Assembly (NCBI RefSeq): GCF_004634425.1
Contig: NZ_SBJL01000001.1
Span: 469,001-533,000, forward strand
Length of the DNA: 64,000 nucleotides
Direction: 5' to 3'
DNA from: Vitreimonas flagellata
GTDB lineage: Bacteria; Pseudomonadota; Alphaproteobacteria; Caulobacterales; Aquidulcibacteraceae
Position 1 is the stretch's first letter, and every line of letters starts with the position of its first letter. Under the pieces are notes generated by a model, which saw nothing but the letters and a program-made list of their open reading frames with translations, ran no database searches and was not told the DNA's origin. A program made the translations under genes and the position numbers. Shown in pieces: positions 29,852 to 38,445 of this stretch.

Positions 29852-29869
29852 CCTAGCTATGCACTAGGA
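29851..29869. promoter_or_regulatory. Inverted repeat next to the IscR-type site
   Basis: TCCTAG (29851-29856) and CTAGGA (29864-29869) are perfect inverted arms with a 7-base spacer. They start at the last base of the candidate IscR site and cover the expected -10 and start of transcription. This could be a second regulator site, for example an iron-responsive repressor or a second IscR mode. Identity unknown. Confidence 0.4.
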
Positions 29870-29965
29870 CAAGGACCCGGAAGCACATCTTGGGTCCGAC
29901 CCCGCAAGGGGGCGCCTTCTAGCACATGAATTTGGGGACGTGCGAGGGCGCGGGAAGGGATTGCT

Positions 29966-30409
29966 ATGCGTTTAACCTCAAAAGGTCGGTACGCGGTCAT
30001 GGCGATGGCCGATCTGGCGCTTCACGGCGGCTCCGACCGCGCCGTGCCGCTGCAGGAAGTGGCGCGCCGCCAAGAGATTTCGCTCTCCTACCTTGAGCAA
30101 TTGTTCGCGCGCATGCGCAAGGCTGGCTTGGTGTCCGGCGTGCGCGGTCCGGGCGGCGGCTATCGCTTGGCCAAGGCCGCCAATGAAACGACGGTCGCGG
30201 CGATCATCGAGGCGGTGAACGAACCGATCAAAGCCACGCGCTGCGACGAAGCTTCGACAAAAAGCTGCCTCGGTCGGCAGGGCCGCTGCATCGCGCACGG
30301 CCTATGGGCCGAGATGGGCGCGCGCATTCAACACTTCCTCGCCGCGGTGACGTTGGCGGACGTGTTGGAGCAACGCTTCGACGGCGACGCACGCGTGGCC
30401 GCGGAATAG
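29966..30409 (+). CDS. iscR: Rrf2-family Fe-S cluster regulator IscR
   Basis: 147 residues. A winged-helix N-terminus (MRLTSKGRYAVMAMADLALH, ISLSYLEQLFARMRKAGLV, GVRGPGGGYRLAKAA) is the classic IscR/Rrf2 DNA-binding domain. Three Cys and a His follow in TRCDEASTKSCLGRQGRC plus IAH, spaced C-x7-C-x6-C-x2-H, versus C-x5-C-x5-C-x2-H in E. coli. A [2Fe-2S] cluster is therefore likely. It heads the suf operon and the next gene starts 2 bases after its stop. An IscR-like site sits in its promoter, suggesting autoregulation. Confidence 0.93.
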   Translation: MRLTSKGRYAVMAMADLALHGGSDRAVPLQEVARRQEISLSYLEQLFARMRKAGLVSGVRGPGGGYRLAKAANETTVAAIIEAVNEPIKATRCDEASTKSCLGRQGRCIAHGLWAEMGARIQHFLAAVTLADVLEQRFDGDARVAAE

Positions 30410-30411
30410 CC

Positions 30412-31539
30412 ATGATGACGAAGACGCCGATCTATTGCGATTACAACGCCGGTGCGCCTGTGCGCGCTGAAGCGGCGGTCGCGATGTCGCGCGCGTTGGC
30501 GCAGGGCGGCAATCCGTCATCGGTGCACAGCTTCGGCCGCCGCGCAAAGGCGCTGGTGGAAGATGCGCGCGAGAAGATTGCGAACGCGGTTGAAGCGCGT
30601 GCCGAGAATGTCGTGTTCACGTCGGGCGCCACGGACGCCCTACACTTGGCGCTGACTAGCGCCGGCGCAGCTGCGCTGATCATCTCGGCCGTTGAGCACG
30701 ATGCCGTCTTCGAGCACGCGACGCGCGCATTGCAAACTCAATGTATCGCACCCGTGAACGTAAATGGCGTCATCGATCTCGACGCGTTCGCGACGCTCTT
30801 GGCCGATGCGCCGAAGCCCACGTTGCTCGCGATCCAACTCGCGAACAATGAAACCGGCGTGATTCAGCCGATCGCCAAGATCGCAACACTCGCACGCGAA
30901 CACGGTGCGCTTCTGTTGGTGGACGCCGCCCAGGGTCTGGGCCGCATTCCCCTCAGCATCGCCGATCTCGACGCCACCTATCTCGTGATCTCTAGTCACA
31001 AGCTCGGCGGACCCACCGGCGCCGGCGCGCTTGTGCTTGCGCCGGGCGCGCCGTTCGTCACCACGCGCTTTGGCGGTGGGCAGGAGCGTGGTCGTCGTCC
31101 TGGTACGGAAAACAGCGCAGCACTCGTCGGCTTCGGCGTCGCCGTTGAATGGGCCGAGCGCGAACGCGCGAGTGAAGCGCCGCGCCTCGCCGCCATGCGC
31201 GATCGTTTTGAAGCTGGCTTGCCGACCGACGCCGTGATCTTCGGCAAGAGCGCGCCGCGTTTGCCGAACACCTCCAATTTCGCTTTGCCAGGTTTGGCTG
31301 CCGAAACCGCAGTTATCGCCATGGATCTGGAAGGCATCGCGATCAGCTCTGGCGCTGCATGCTCCTCCGGCAAAGTGCGCTCCAGCCGCGTGCTTGCGGC
31401 GATGGGTGCGCCGCCCGATCTCGCCAAAGCCGCGCTGCGCGTCAGCTTCGGCCATGAATCAAAGGAAACCGACGTGGACGAAGCGCTGCATGCGCTAAAT
31501 AAGATCGCCGCCCGTCGCGCGCTCAAGGGAGCGGCGTGA
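30412..31539 (+). CDS. Cysteine desulfurase, IscS/NifS-like (group I)
   Basis: PLP enzyme delivering sulfur from cysteine. 375 residues from ATG 30412. The PLP Lys is Lys197 in [14 protein letters not shown]. The catalytic Cys is Cys317 in [14 protein letters not shown], a long mobile loop of the group I (IscS/NifS) type. [13 protein letters not shown] and [10 protein letters not shown] are further signatures. The operon also encodes a group II enzyme (SufS), so it has two desulfurases. An upstream in-frame start inside iscR gives an Arg-rich extension and was rejected. The stop overlaps sufB (TGATG). Confidence 0.93.
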   Translation: MMTKTPIYCDYNAGAPVRAEAAVAMSRALAQGGNPSSVHSFGRRAKALVEDAREKIANAVEARAENVVFTSGATDALHLALTSAGAAALIISAVEHDAVFEHATRALQTQCIAPVNVNGVIDLDAFATLLADAPKPTLLAIQLANNETGVIQPIAKIATLAREHGALLLVDAAQGLGRIPLSIADLDATYLVISSHKLGGPTGAGALVLAPGAPFVTTRFGGGQERGRRPGTENSAALVGFGVAVEWAERERASEAPRLAAMRDRFEAGLPTDAVIFGKSAPRLPNTSNFALPGLAAETAVIAMDLEGIAISSGAACSSGKVRSSRVLAAMGAPPDLAKAALRVSFGHESKETDVDEALHALNKIAARRALKGAA

Positions 31540-33026
31540 TGAGTGCTGTGAAGGAAAGCATCGACAAGGGTACGGTCGAAGCCGCGCGCGCACTCGAATC
31601 CGAGAAATACAAGCACGGCTTTGTCACTGAGCTTGAGCAGGAACTCGCGCCGCCCGGCCTTAACGAAGAGATCGTCCGCTACATCTCGGCCAAGAAAGCC
31701 GAGCCGGACTGGATGCTGCAATGGCGCCTCGAAGCCTTCCAGCGTTGGCAAACGATGGAAGAGCCGAACTGGGCGCTCGTAAATTATCCGCCAATCGACT
31801 ACCAAGCCGCGCGCTATTACGCGGCGCCGAAAAGCGGCGCGAAATACAAGAGCCTCGACGACATCGATCCCGAAATTCTCGAGACCTACAAGAAACTCGG
31901 CATTCCGTTGAAGGAAGCCGAGGTGCTCCTCGGTGTCGAAGGCGCGCCGCGCGTGGCCGTGGACGCCGTATTCGACAGCGTCTCCGTGGTCACCACCTTC
32001 AAAGATGAACTTGCCAAGGCTGGCGTCATCTTCTGCCCGATGAGCGAAGCGGTGCGCGAGCATCCGGAACTGGTTAAGAAGTATCTGGGCTCGGTGGTGC
32101 CGACGACCGACAATTTCTTCGCCACCTTGAACAGCGCCGTCTTCTCCGACGGCTCGTTCGTCTATGTGCCGCCCGGTGTGCGCTGCCCGATGGAGCTCAG
32201 CACCTATTTCCGCATGAACGCGGAAGGCACTGGCCAGTTCGAGCGCACGCTGATCATCGCCGACAAGGGCGCTTACGTCTCGTATCTTGAAGGCTGCACC
32301 GCACCGATGCGCGATGAAAACCAGCTGCACGCCGCCGTGGTCGAACTCGTCGCGATGGACGACGCCGAGATCAAATATTCCACCGTACAGAATTGGTGGC
32401 CGGGCGATTCAGACGGCAAAGGCGGCATCTACAATTTCGTCACCAAGCGTGGCGATTGCCGCGGCCCACGCTCCAAGATCAGCTGGACGCAAGTGGAGAC
32501 TGGCTCCGCGATCACCTGGAAATATCCAAGCTGCATTCTGCGCGGCGACGACAGCGTCGGCGAGTTCTATTCGATTGCCGTTACCAACGGCCGCCAACAA
32601 GCCGACACCGGCACCAAGATGGTGCACCTAGGCCGGAACACGCGCTCGCGCATCATCTCCAAAGGTATCAGCGCCGGGCGCTCGTCCAACGCCTATCGCG
32701 GGCTTGTCAGCGCACACGCCAAAGCCAAAGGCGCGCGCAATTTCACGCAATGCGACTCGCTGCTGATCGGCGATCAATGCGCCGCGCACACGGTGCCCTA
32801 TGTCGAGACGCGCACGCCCGACGCGCAATTCGAGCACGAAGCGACGACGACGAAACTCTCGGACGATCAGCTCTTCTACCTCCGCGCGCGCGGTATTCCG
32901 GAGGAGGAGGCTGTCGCGCTGCTCGTGAACGGTTTCGTCCGCGATGTGCTGCAAAAGCTGCCGATGGAATTCGCGGTTGAGGCACAGAAGCTGCTGGAAG
33001 TGAGCCTTGAGGGGAGCGTGGGCTGA
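31539..33026 (+). CDS. sufB: Fe-S cluster assembly protein SufB
   Basis: Scaffold subunit of the SufBCD complex, 495 residues. [40 protein letters not shown] and [20 protein letters not shown] are SufB signatures with cluster-related Cys. [20 protein letters not shown] is followed by the conserved [15 protein letters not shown] 31539 is coupled to the desulfurase gene; a GTG one codon upstream is less likely. Its stop overlaps the start of an unrelated lipoprotein gene instead of sufC, which is unusual. Confidence 0.97.
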   Translation: MSAVKESIDKGTVEAARALESEKYKHGFVTELEQELAPPGLNEEIVRYISAKKAEPDWMLQWRLEAFQRWQTMEEPNWALVNYPPIDYQAARYYAAPKSGAKYKSLDDIDPEILETYKKLGIPLKEAEVLLGVEGAPRVAVDAVFDSVSVVTTFKDELAKAGVIFCPMSEAVREHPELVKKYLGSVVPTTDNFFATLNSAVFSDGSFVYVPPGVRCPMELSTYFRMNAEGTGQFERTLIIADKGAYVSYLEGCTAPMRDENQLHAAVVELVAMDDAEIKYSTVQNWWPGDSDGKGGIYNFVTKRGDCRGPRSKISWTQVETGSAITWKYPSCILRGDDSVGEFYSIAVTNGRQQADTGTKMVHLGRNTRSRIISKGISAGRSSNAYRGLVSAHAKAKGARNFTQCDSLLIGDQCAAHTVPYVETRTPDAQFEHEATTTKLSDDQLFYLRARGIPEEEAVALLVNGFVRDVLQKLPMEFAVEAQKLLEVSLEGSVG

Positions 33027-33526
33027 TGCGGGTGCGTGATTTGGCTTTGGCGCTGTGTGTGCTGGCGCTCGCCGCGTGCGGTCAGCCGACACAAGATGAG
33101 GCTGGCTATGAAACCGGCTCCAGCGCACCGATCCTTGATGCTGAAAACGATGCTGATCAGAGCGTCGAACTCGAACCAGTCGATCCACTGTTGGTCGCCG
33201 CGCCGCCTGAAGATTTCGTTGCTATCGAGCCGAGCGAAGTCGGTGTCTTCGGTGCGCCAACGATCATGGATTCCATCCACGACCTGGTATCCGGCGAAGC
33301 GCTGGAAGGCGAAGCGTCCGTCAGCCTCACCATCCGCGAGGAGGGCGACATCGCAGTCGTCGATATCGTGCGCGACAATATCCCGGAGGATTCCGTCGCC
33401 GCCGGCCACGTCCGCGTCGAGTTTCGCCGCGAGCCAGAAGGCTGGTTCCCGACCAACGCCTATCGCCGCTGGATGTGCCGCCGTGGCTCACACGCCAATC
33501 AATGGAGTAAGGAGCTGTGCGAATGA
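33026..33526 (+). CDS. Unknown lipoprotein inside the suf operon
   Basis: 166 residues with a lipoprotein signal (LALALCVLALAAC, lipobox LAAC at about 15-18, next residue Gly). After an acidic Ser/Glu/Asp linker a small domain begins near residue 70 (GAPTIMDSIHDLVSG). It ends with GWFPTNAYRRWMCRRG and a second Cys three residues from... the C-terminal region (SKELCE), which could form a disulfide in the periplasm. No family recognised. It is coupled to sufB by TGATG and to the next gene by ATGA, so expression with the suf genes is nearly certain. Confidence 0.82.
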   Translation: MRVRDLALALCVLALAACGQPTQDEAGYETGSSAPILDAENDADQSVELEPVDPLLVAAPPEDFVAIEPSEVGVFGAPTIMDSIHDLVSGEALEGEASVSLTIREEGDIAVVDIVRDNIPEDSVAAGHVRVEFRREPEGWFPTNAYRRWMCRRGSHANQWSKELCE

Positions 33527-34203
33527 TGCGCGCACTGGTCCTGACGATCGCTCTCGCCGCCTGTGCGCAGAATGCGCCAGTGGAGACGACGCAAGCCTGC
33601 GCCGATCTTGAATTCACCGGCGAATACGTGGAGCAGAGCTGCACCATCGTGGCCAACGATGAGACATTGCTCGTGCGCTACTCGCCAGTCACCGCAGGCG
33701 CGGCAGGTGGCGCAGTGTCCGTCGATGTGCTCGGCGAGAACGGCGCCGTGCTGCAAACCATGCTGGAAAGCGACGTCTCCCAATATCTGCCGCCGAGCGT
33801 GCAGGACGTGGACGGCGACGGTCGCGGCGACATCTTGCTCGCCCGTGAACGCGGCAACGTGAATACGGCGAGCGGCGTCTGGATCTTTAACGGCGACGCT
33901 GGCGCCTATCGCCGCGTCGGCGAGATCAGCGGCGTCGAAATCGCCAACACCGCCGACGGCTACGTCGCCGTGCCCGCGCGTTCGAGCGCTGCCGCCTGGA
34001 ACGTCGCCTTCTACCAACTCGACGCGGATGGCTTGCATATGCTGGCCAGCGTCAATGTGGAGGGCGAAGAGCTTGCCGGCGGCCAAATCCGCTCGACCTG
34101 CTCGCTGCTCGATGCGCCCGGCATTGCCCGCATCAATCTCGGCGCCGCCGAGGCCGAAGCCAAATTCTGCGCCGAACCGGCCGCTCAGGTGTTTGCGCAA
34201 TGA
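33523..34203 (+). CDS. Unknown lipoprotein with FG-GAP-like repeat, inside the suf operon
   Basis: 226 residues from ATG 33523. A short lipoprotein signal ends in ALAAC (Cys about residue 14) followed by Ala-Gln-Asn. The mature part has VQDVDGDGRGDILLARERG, an Asp-rich loop like those in FG-GAP/VCBS repeats that bind calcium. Two pairs of Cys elsewhere could make disulfides. TAAGGAG about 8 bases upstream decides for this start over GTG 33517. Overlaps of 4 bases with both neighbours indicate coupling. Function unknown. Confidence 0.8.
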   Translation: MMRALVLTIALAACAQNAPVETTQACADLEFTGEYVEQSCTIVANDETLLVRYSPVTAGAAGGAVSVDVLGENGAVLQTMLESDVSQYLPPSVQDVDGDGRGDILLARERGNVNTASGVWIFNGDAGAYRRVGEISGVEIANTADGYVAVPARSSAAAWNVAFYQLDADGLHMLASVNVEGEELAGGQIRSTCSLLDAPGIARINLGAAEAEAKFCAEPAAQVFAQ

Positions 34204-34502
34204 CGAAGGCCAAAGCCAAACAATATTGGTTTGCCCGCCGCTTTCCGATCGGCAATCCACGCTCTGGTCTCGCGCCGGTGCACTGGAAAGGCTGGATGTG
34301 CAGCCTCATCTTCGTCGGGGTGATGCTCCTCGGCGCAGGTTTCTTTGCCTATTTCGCGATGCGCGATGAATTCCCGCATGGCGTGGCCATCTTTGCCGTT
34401 CTGGCCATCGTCGGCGGCGGCTGGTTCATCCTCGTATCGCAAGCGAACGCGGATCGCATTCATACGGTCGAAGACTACAAAAGAGAGAAGACGCGTGTTT
34501 GA
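34200..34502 (+). CDS. Unknown small membrane protein inside the suf operon
   Basis: 100 residues. Basic N-terminus (TKAKAKQYWFARRFPIG) followed by two membrane helices at about 30-53 (MCSLIFVGVMLLGAGFFAYF) and 62-82 (VAIFAVLAIVGGGWFILV). Both ends are predicted cytoplasmic by the positive-inside rule. No family recognised. It overlaps the upstream lipoprotein gene by 4 bases, and sufC begins with a GTG 8 bases before its stop. The coupling of all three genes makes a spurious ORF unlikely. Confidence 0.8.
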   Translation: MTKAKAKQYWFARRFPIGNPRSGLAPVHWKGWMCSLIFVGVMLLGAGFFAYFAMRDEFPHGVAIFAVLAIVGGGWFILVSQANADRIHTVEDYKREKTRV

Positions 34503-35244
34503 AGTGAAAGATCTGCACGTCGATGTCGGCGGCGCCGAGATCATTAAGGGGCTCACGCTGAGCGTCCCGGCCGGGCAAACGCACGCCATCATGGGCCCGA
34601 ACGGCGCCGGCAAATCCACGCTCGCTTACGCGCTCTCTGGCCGCGATGGCTACGAGGTGAAGAGCGGCACGGCCACGCTGGACGGTGCGGACTTGCTCGC
34701 GTTGGAGCCGGAAGAACGCGCCGCGGCCGGTCTCTTCCTCTCGTTCCAGTATCCAGTCGAAATCCCCGGCCTCTCGGTGATCGCGTTCCTTAAGGCCGCG
34801 CTCAACGCGCAGCGCAAGGCCAAGGGTCTCGACCCAATGCCTGCGCCGGAGCTGCTGAAGCTGATGCGCGCGAAGGCCGAGGCGTTGAAGATCGACCAGG
34901 AGATGCTCAAGCGGCCGCTGAATGTCGGCTTTTCCGGCGGCGAAAAGAAGCGCTTCGAGGCGCTGCAAATGGCGGTGCTGCAGCCGCGCTTTGCCATTCT
35001 GGATGAAACCGATTCCGGCCTCGACATCGATGCGCTGCGCATCGTCTCGGAGAATGTGAACGCACTGCGCGCGCCCGATCGCGGCTTGCTTGTGATCACG
35101 CACTATCAGCGCCTGCTCGACTACATCAAACCCGATCGCGTCCACGTGCTCGCACGCGGCCGCATCGTCGACAGCGGCGGCCCGGAGCTGGCGCTCACAT
35201 TGGAGCGCGAAGGCTACGACAAATATCTGAAGGCAGCGGCGTGA
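34495..35244 (+). CDS. sufC: Fe-S cluster assembly ATPase SufC
   Basis: ABC-type ATPase of SufBCD, 249 residues. Walker A GPNGAGKSTLAYALSG, signature GFSGGEKKRFEALQMA, and the SufC-specific Walker B region AILDETDSGLDIDAL. The start is GTG 34495 (reading FEVKDLHVDVGG), with AAGAGAGAAG just upstream. The longer frame to 34345 is shadow sequence of the overlapping membrane-protein gene. It overlaps sufD by 4 bases (GTGA). Confidence 0.96.
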   Translation: MFEVKDLHVDVGGAEIIKGLTLSVPAGQTHAIMGPNGAGKSTLAYALSGRDGYEVKSGTATLDGADLLALEPEERAAAGLFLSFQYPVEIPGLSVIAFLKAALNAQRKAKGLDPMPAPELLKLMRAKAEALKIDQEMLKRPLNVGFSGGEKKRFEALQMAVLQPRFAILDETDSGLDIDALRIVSENVNALRAPDRGLLVITHYQRLLDYIKPDRVHVLARGRIVDSGGPELALTLEREGYDKYLKAAA

Positions 35245-36116
35245 GCGTGGCTGCGCTGCTCCCCACGCGCCGCGTTGAGGCGTGGAAATATTCCGACCTG
35301 CGCGCGGCGCTGGGCCACCAACAACTCGTGCTGCGCGAAGGCCGCGACATCATCGAGCAATTGGCGCCAGGAACGCAGCGCCTCGACGTGCCTGCCGGCG
35401 AAGAACGGCTGGTCGTTGAACGCATGGACGACGCCAGCCATCTCGACGCACGGGCCTTCGAGTTCTCGGTATCGGAAGGCGCGACATTGACCCGCGTCTT
35501 GATCCAATCGGGCGCAGCGACACCGCTTGCCATTGCGCGCGTGCGGTTGGCGAAACGCGCGACCTTGCGCCAGTTCATACTCGCCGAAGGCGGGAAACTC
35601 GCTCGGCTTGAGACGCACGTCGACGTCGAAGGCGAGAGCGCTCATGTCGAACTGAATGGCGTCTATATGACGGGCGCTGGTCGTCACGCCGATCTTACCT
35701 CAATCATCAATCACCACGTGGCCAATTGCGAAACGCGCCAGCTGATCAAAGGCGTCGCGCACAAAGGCGGACGCGGCGTGTTTCAGGGCAAGATTGTCGT
35801 CGCCAAGGGCGCGCAGAAGACGGACGCGCGCCAGTATCATCACGGCATGTTGCTGCAAGAGGGCGCAGAGATCTTCGCCAAGCCGGAACTCATGATCCAT
35901 GCCGACGACGTGCAATGCGCGCATGGCAACACCGCTGGCGGCCTCGATGAACGTGCGCTCTTCTACATGCGCTCGCGCGGCGTGCCCGAAATGGAAGCGC
36001 GCGCGCTGTTGATTGAGAGTTTTCTGGTGGAAGCGATTCCAACCGGGTTGCCGGAAGAGTTGCACAACGAATTGGTCGATCGCATCCGCGCCTGGCTCGC
36101 TGGAGGCGCTACATGA
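35241..36116 (+). CDS. sufD: Fe-S cluster assembly protein SufD
   Basis: Partner of SufB in the scaffold, 291 residues, shorter than E. coli SufD (about 420). It starts at GTG 35241, overlapping the sufC stop. The N-terminal EAWKYSDLRAAL is typical. The C-terminal signature is MIHADDVQCAHGNTAGGLD followed by ERALFYMRSRGVPEMEARAL, with the conserved His and Cys. The shortening affects the N-terminal helical domain and is common in alphaproteobacteria. Confidence 0.95.
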   Translation: MSVAALLPTRRVEAWKYSDLRAALGHQQLVLREGRDIIEQLAPGTQRLDVPAGEERLVVERMDDASHLDARAFEFSVSEGATLTRVLIQSGAATPLAIARVRLAKRATLRQFILAEGGKLARLETHVDVEGESAHVELNGVYMTGAGRHADLTSIINHHVANCETRQLIKGVAHKGGRGVFQGKIVVAKGAQKTDARQYHHGMLLQEGAEIFAKPELMIHADDVQCAHGNTAGGLDERALFYMRSRGVPEMEARALLIESFLVEAIPTGLPEELHNELVDRIRAWLAGGAT

Positions 36117-37345
36117 ACGCACCAATGATCAAACGCCCGTTCAACATTGACGCAATCCGTGCCGAATTCCCGATCCTCGCTCGGGAAATAAACGGCCGGC
36201 CGCTCGTCTATCTCGACAACGCCGCCAGCGCGCAGAAGCCGGAAGCGGTGATTGAAGCGATGGCGGCCGCTATGCGCGGTTCGTACGCCAACGTTCATCG
36301 CGGCTTGCACGCGCTCGCCAACGAAACCACGGAAGCGTTCGAAGCAGCGCGCGCGGCGATCGCGCGCCTGCTCAATGCGCCGAGCCCGCAGAACATCGTC
36401 TTCACCAAGAGCGGCACGCATGCGATCAACATCGTCGCCGCTGGGCTAGATATCGAAGCCGGCGATGAGATCATCGTCTCCGTCATGGAGCACCACGCCA
36501 ACATCGTGCCGTGGCATTTCCTGCGCGAGCGCAAAGGCGCGGTGCTCAAATGGCTCGATATCGACAACGACGGCGGCATCGATCTGGCCGCACTCGACGC
36601 GCTGATCGGCCCGCGCACCAAGATGGTCGCGATCACCCATATGTCGAACGTGCTCGGCGCCAAGACGCCAGCGGCGGACATTGTCCGCGTCGCGCGCGCC
36701 AAGGGCGCGCCGGTGCTGCTCGATGGCTGCCAAGCGGTCGTGCACGGAAGCGTCGATGTGCAAGCGCTCGACGTCGATTTTTACGCGTTCACCGGCCACA
36801 AACTTTATGGCCCCACCGGCATCGGCGCGCTCTACGGCAAGATAGAGCGGCTCGAAGCGCTGCCGCCGTTCGAGGGTGGGGGCGAGATGATCGATATCGT
36901 TGAGCAGGGCCGCATCACCTACAACGAGCCGCCACATCGCTTCGAAGCCGGCACGCCGCCGATCCTTGAAGCCATTGGCCTGAAAGCGGCGATCGAATGG
37001 TGGGAAGCGCAAGACCGCGCCGCCATCGAAGCGCACGAGGCCGCACTCCGCGACCGCGCGATGGCGGGCCTACGGGAACTCAATTGGATAAAATTGCACG
37101 GCTCGGCGGCTGACAAAGGCGCCATAGTGGCTTTTTCCGTCGAGGGCGCGCACCCACATGATGTGGCGCAGATCCTCGACCGCCAGGGTGTTGCGGTGCG
37201 CGCTGGCCACCATTGCGCGCAGCCGCTCATGAAGCGTCTTGGCGTCACCGCGACCGCGCGGGCGAGTTTTGCATGCTACAATCGGCTCGAAGAGGTCGAT
37301 GCGTTAATCGGAGCGCTGCACAAAGCGCGCAAGCTTCTGGGTTAG
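36113..37345 (+). CDS. sufS: Cysteine desulfurase SufS (group II)
   Basis: 410-residue PLP enzyme supplying sulfur to SufBCD. The start coupled to sufD by ATGA leads into IRAEFPILAREINGRPLVYL and DNAASAQKP. PLP Lys230 is in YAFTGHKLYGPTGIG. The catalytic Cys368 is in RAGHHCAQPLMKRLG, the short loop of group II desulfurases, which need a sulfur acceptor. No SufE or SufU gene is in the operon, so the acceptor must lie elsewhere or the IscS-like enzyme compensates (inference). Confidence 0.96.
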   Translation: MNAPMIKRPFNIDAIRAEFPILAREINGRPLVYLDNAASAQKPEAVIEAMAAAMRGSYANVHRGLHALANETTEAFEAARAAIARLLNAPSPQNIVFTKSGTHAINIVAAGLDIEAGDEIIVSVMEHHANIVPWHFLRERKGAVLKWLDIDNDGGIDLAALDALIGPRTKMVAITHMSNVLGAKTPAADIVRVARAKGAPVLLDGCQAVVHGSVDVQALDVDFYAFTGHKLYGPTGIGALYGKIERLEALPPFEGGGEMIDIVEQGRITYNEPPHRFEAGTPPILEAIGLKAAIEWWEAQDRAAIEAHEAALRDRAMAGLRELNWIKLHGSAADKGAIVAFSVEGAHPHDVAQILDRQGVAVRAGHHCAQPLMKRLGVTATARASFACYNRLEEVDALIGALHKARKLLG

Positions 37346-37349
37346 GACG

Positions 37350-37697
37350 ATGGACGGCGAAACCTCCACCACGGCGCTGCCGCAGGCAGAATTGGACCGC
37401 ATCACCGATGATCTGGTGGCGCAGTTCAAAACCGTGTTCGACCCGGAAATCCCGGTCGACATTTACGAGCTCGGCCTGATCTACAAAGTCGATATCAACG
37501 ACGACGCGCATGTCGATATCGAGATGACGCTGACCGCGCCGGGCTGCCCGGTCGCTGGGGAAATGCCGGGCTGGGTAGAGTCGGCGGCGCGCAAAGTTGC
37601 TGGTGTGAAATCGGCGCGCGTGAACCTTGTGTTCGATCCGCCGTGGACGCCCGCGCGCATGAGCGACGAAGCCAAACTCGAACTGAATATGTTGTGA
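37350..37697 (+). CDS. SUF-associated MIP18/DUF59 protein (SufT-like)
   Basis: 115 residues of the DUF59/MIP18 fold used in Fe-S protein maturation. FDPEIPVDIYELGLIYKV and MTLTAPGCPVAGEMPG, with the conserved Cys, are diagnostic. The C-terminal DPPWTPARMSDEAKLEL is also typical of the version found in suf operons. It begins 4 bases after sufS and is followed within 4 bases by the A-type carrier. Confidence 0.92.
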   Translation: MDGETSTTALPQAELDRITDDLVAQFKTVFDPEIPVDIYELGLIYKVDINDDAHVDIEMTLTAPGCPVAGEMPGWVESAARKVAGVKSARVNLVFDPPWTPARMSDEAKLELNML

Positions 37698-37701
37698 TCC
37701 G

Positions 37702-38064
37702 ATGAGCCGCAGACCCCGCCCCAAGATCGTAACTCTGACCGACGCCGCAGCGACGCGCGTGCAAGAGATCATCGCCAAAGGCGATAAGCCGTATCTGCGT
37801 GTCGGCGTCGTCAATGGCGGTTGCGCCGGCATGGAATACAAACTCGACTACGCCGAAGCGCCTGAGCAATTCGACGAGCTTGTTGAAGACAAAGGCGTGC
37901 GCATTCTTGTGAAGGCCGACGCTGTGCTCTTTCTGCTGGGCTCTGTGATCGATTACGAGACGACGCGGCTCGCCTCAAAATTCGTCTTCCGCAATCCGAA
38001 CCAGACCGACGCCTGTGGCTGCGGGGAGAGCGTCACGATCGTGCCGGCGACGGAAGAAGCTTAA
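37702..38064 (+). CDS. sufA: A-type Fe-S carrier (SufA/IscA family)
   Basis: 120-residue HesB/IscA protein that passes Fe-S clusters to target proteins. The three ligands are Cys41 (NGGCAGMEYKLDY), Cys105 and Cys107 (DACGCGESV), the classical spacing. TLTDAAATRVQEIIAKG opens the fold. It is located at the end of the suf genes and separated by 6 bases from the tfoX-like gene. Confidence 0.95.
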   Translation: MSRRPRPKIVTLTDAAATRVQEIIAKGDKPYLRVGVVNGGCAGMEYKLDYAEAPEQFDELVEDKGVRILVKADAVLFLLGSVIDYETTRLASKFVFRNPNQTDACGCGESVTIVPATEEA

Positions 38065-38070
38065 GCGCCG

Positions 38071-38445
38071 ATGAGCGCCAGCTTCAACGATTTCGTGCGG
38101 GAGCTGTTCGCTGGCTTGGGCGAAGTCCAGATCAAGCGCATGTTTGGCGGCGCTGGCGTTTACGTTGGTGGCCTCATGTTTGCGCTGCTCGCCGACGACA
38201 CGATCTACATCAAGACCGATGCCGCTCTCAAAGCCGCGCTCGCGGAAGAGGGCAGTGGTCCGTTCGTCTGGACGCCGAACAAGGGCTCACGCGCGGGCGA
38301 AAGCGTCGAGATGAGCTATTGGCGTTTGCCCGAGGCGGCGCTCGATGATCCAGAACTTGCGTCCGAATGGGCCGCAAAAGCATTGGCCGCCGCCAAGTCA
38401 AAGGCGACGGCCAAAGCCAAACCGAAGAAGAAGCGGAACGCCTAG
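38071..38445 (+). CDS. TfoX N-terminal domain protein
   Basis: 124 residues containing only the TfoX/Sxy N-terminal domain: FNDFVRELFAGLGEVQIKRM followed by FGGAGVYVGGLMFALLADD, and MSYWRLPEAALDDP. The C-terminus is a Lys-rich tail (AKSKATAKAKPKKKRNA). Full TfoX regulates competence in gammaproteobacteria, but single-domain forms in alphaproteobacteria are of unknown role. It is the last gene of the suf run. Its stop codon shares CTAG with the convergent enoyl-CoA hydratase. Confidence 0.88.
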   Translation: MSASFNDFVRELFAGLGEVQIKRMFGGAGVYVGGLMFALLADDTIYIKTDAALKAALAEEGSGPFVWTPNKGSRAGESVEMSYWRLPEAALDDPELASEWAAKALAAAKSKATAKAKPKKKRNA

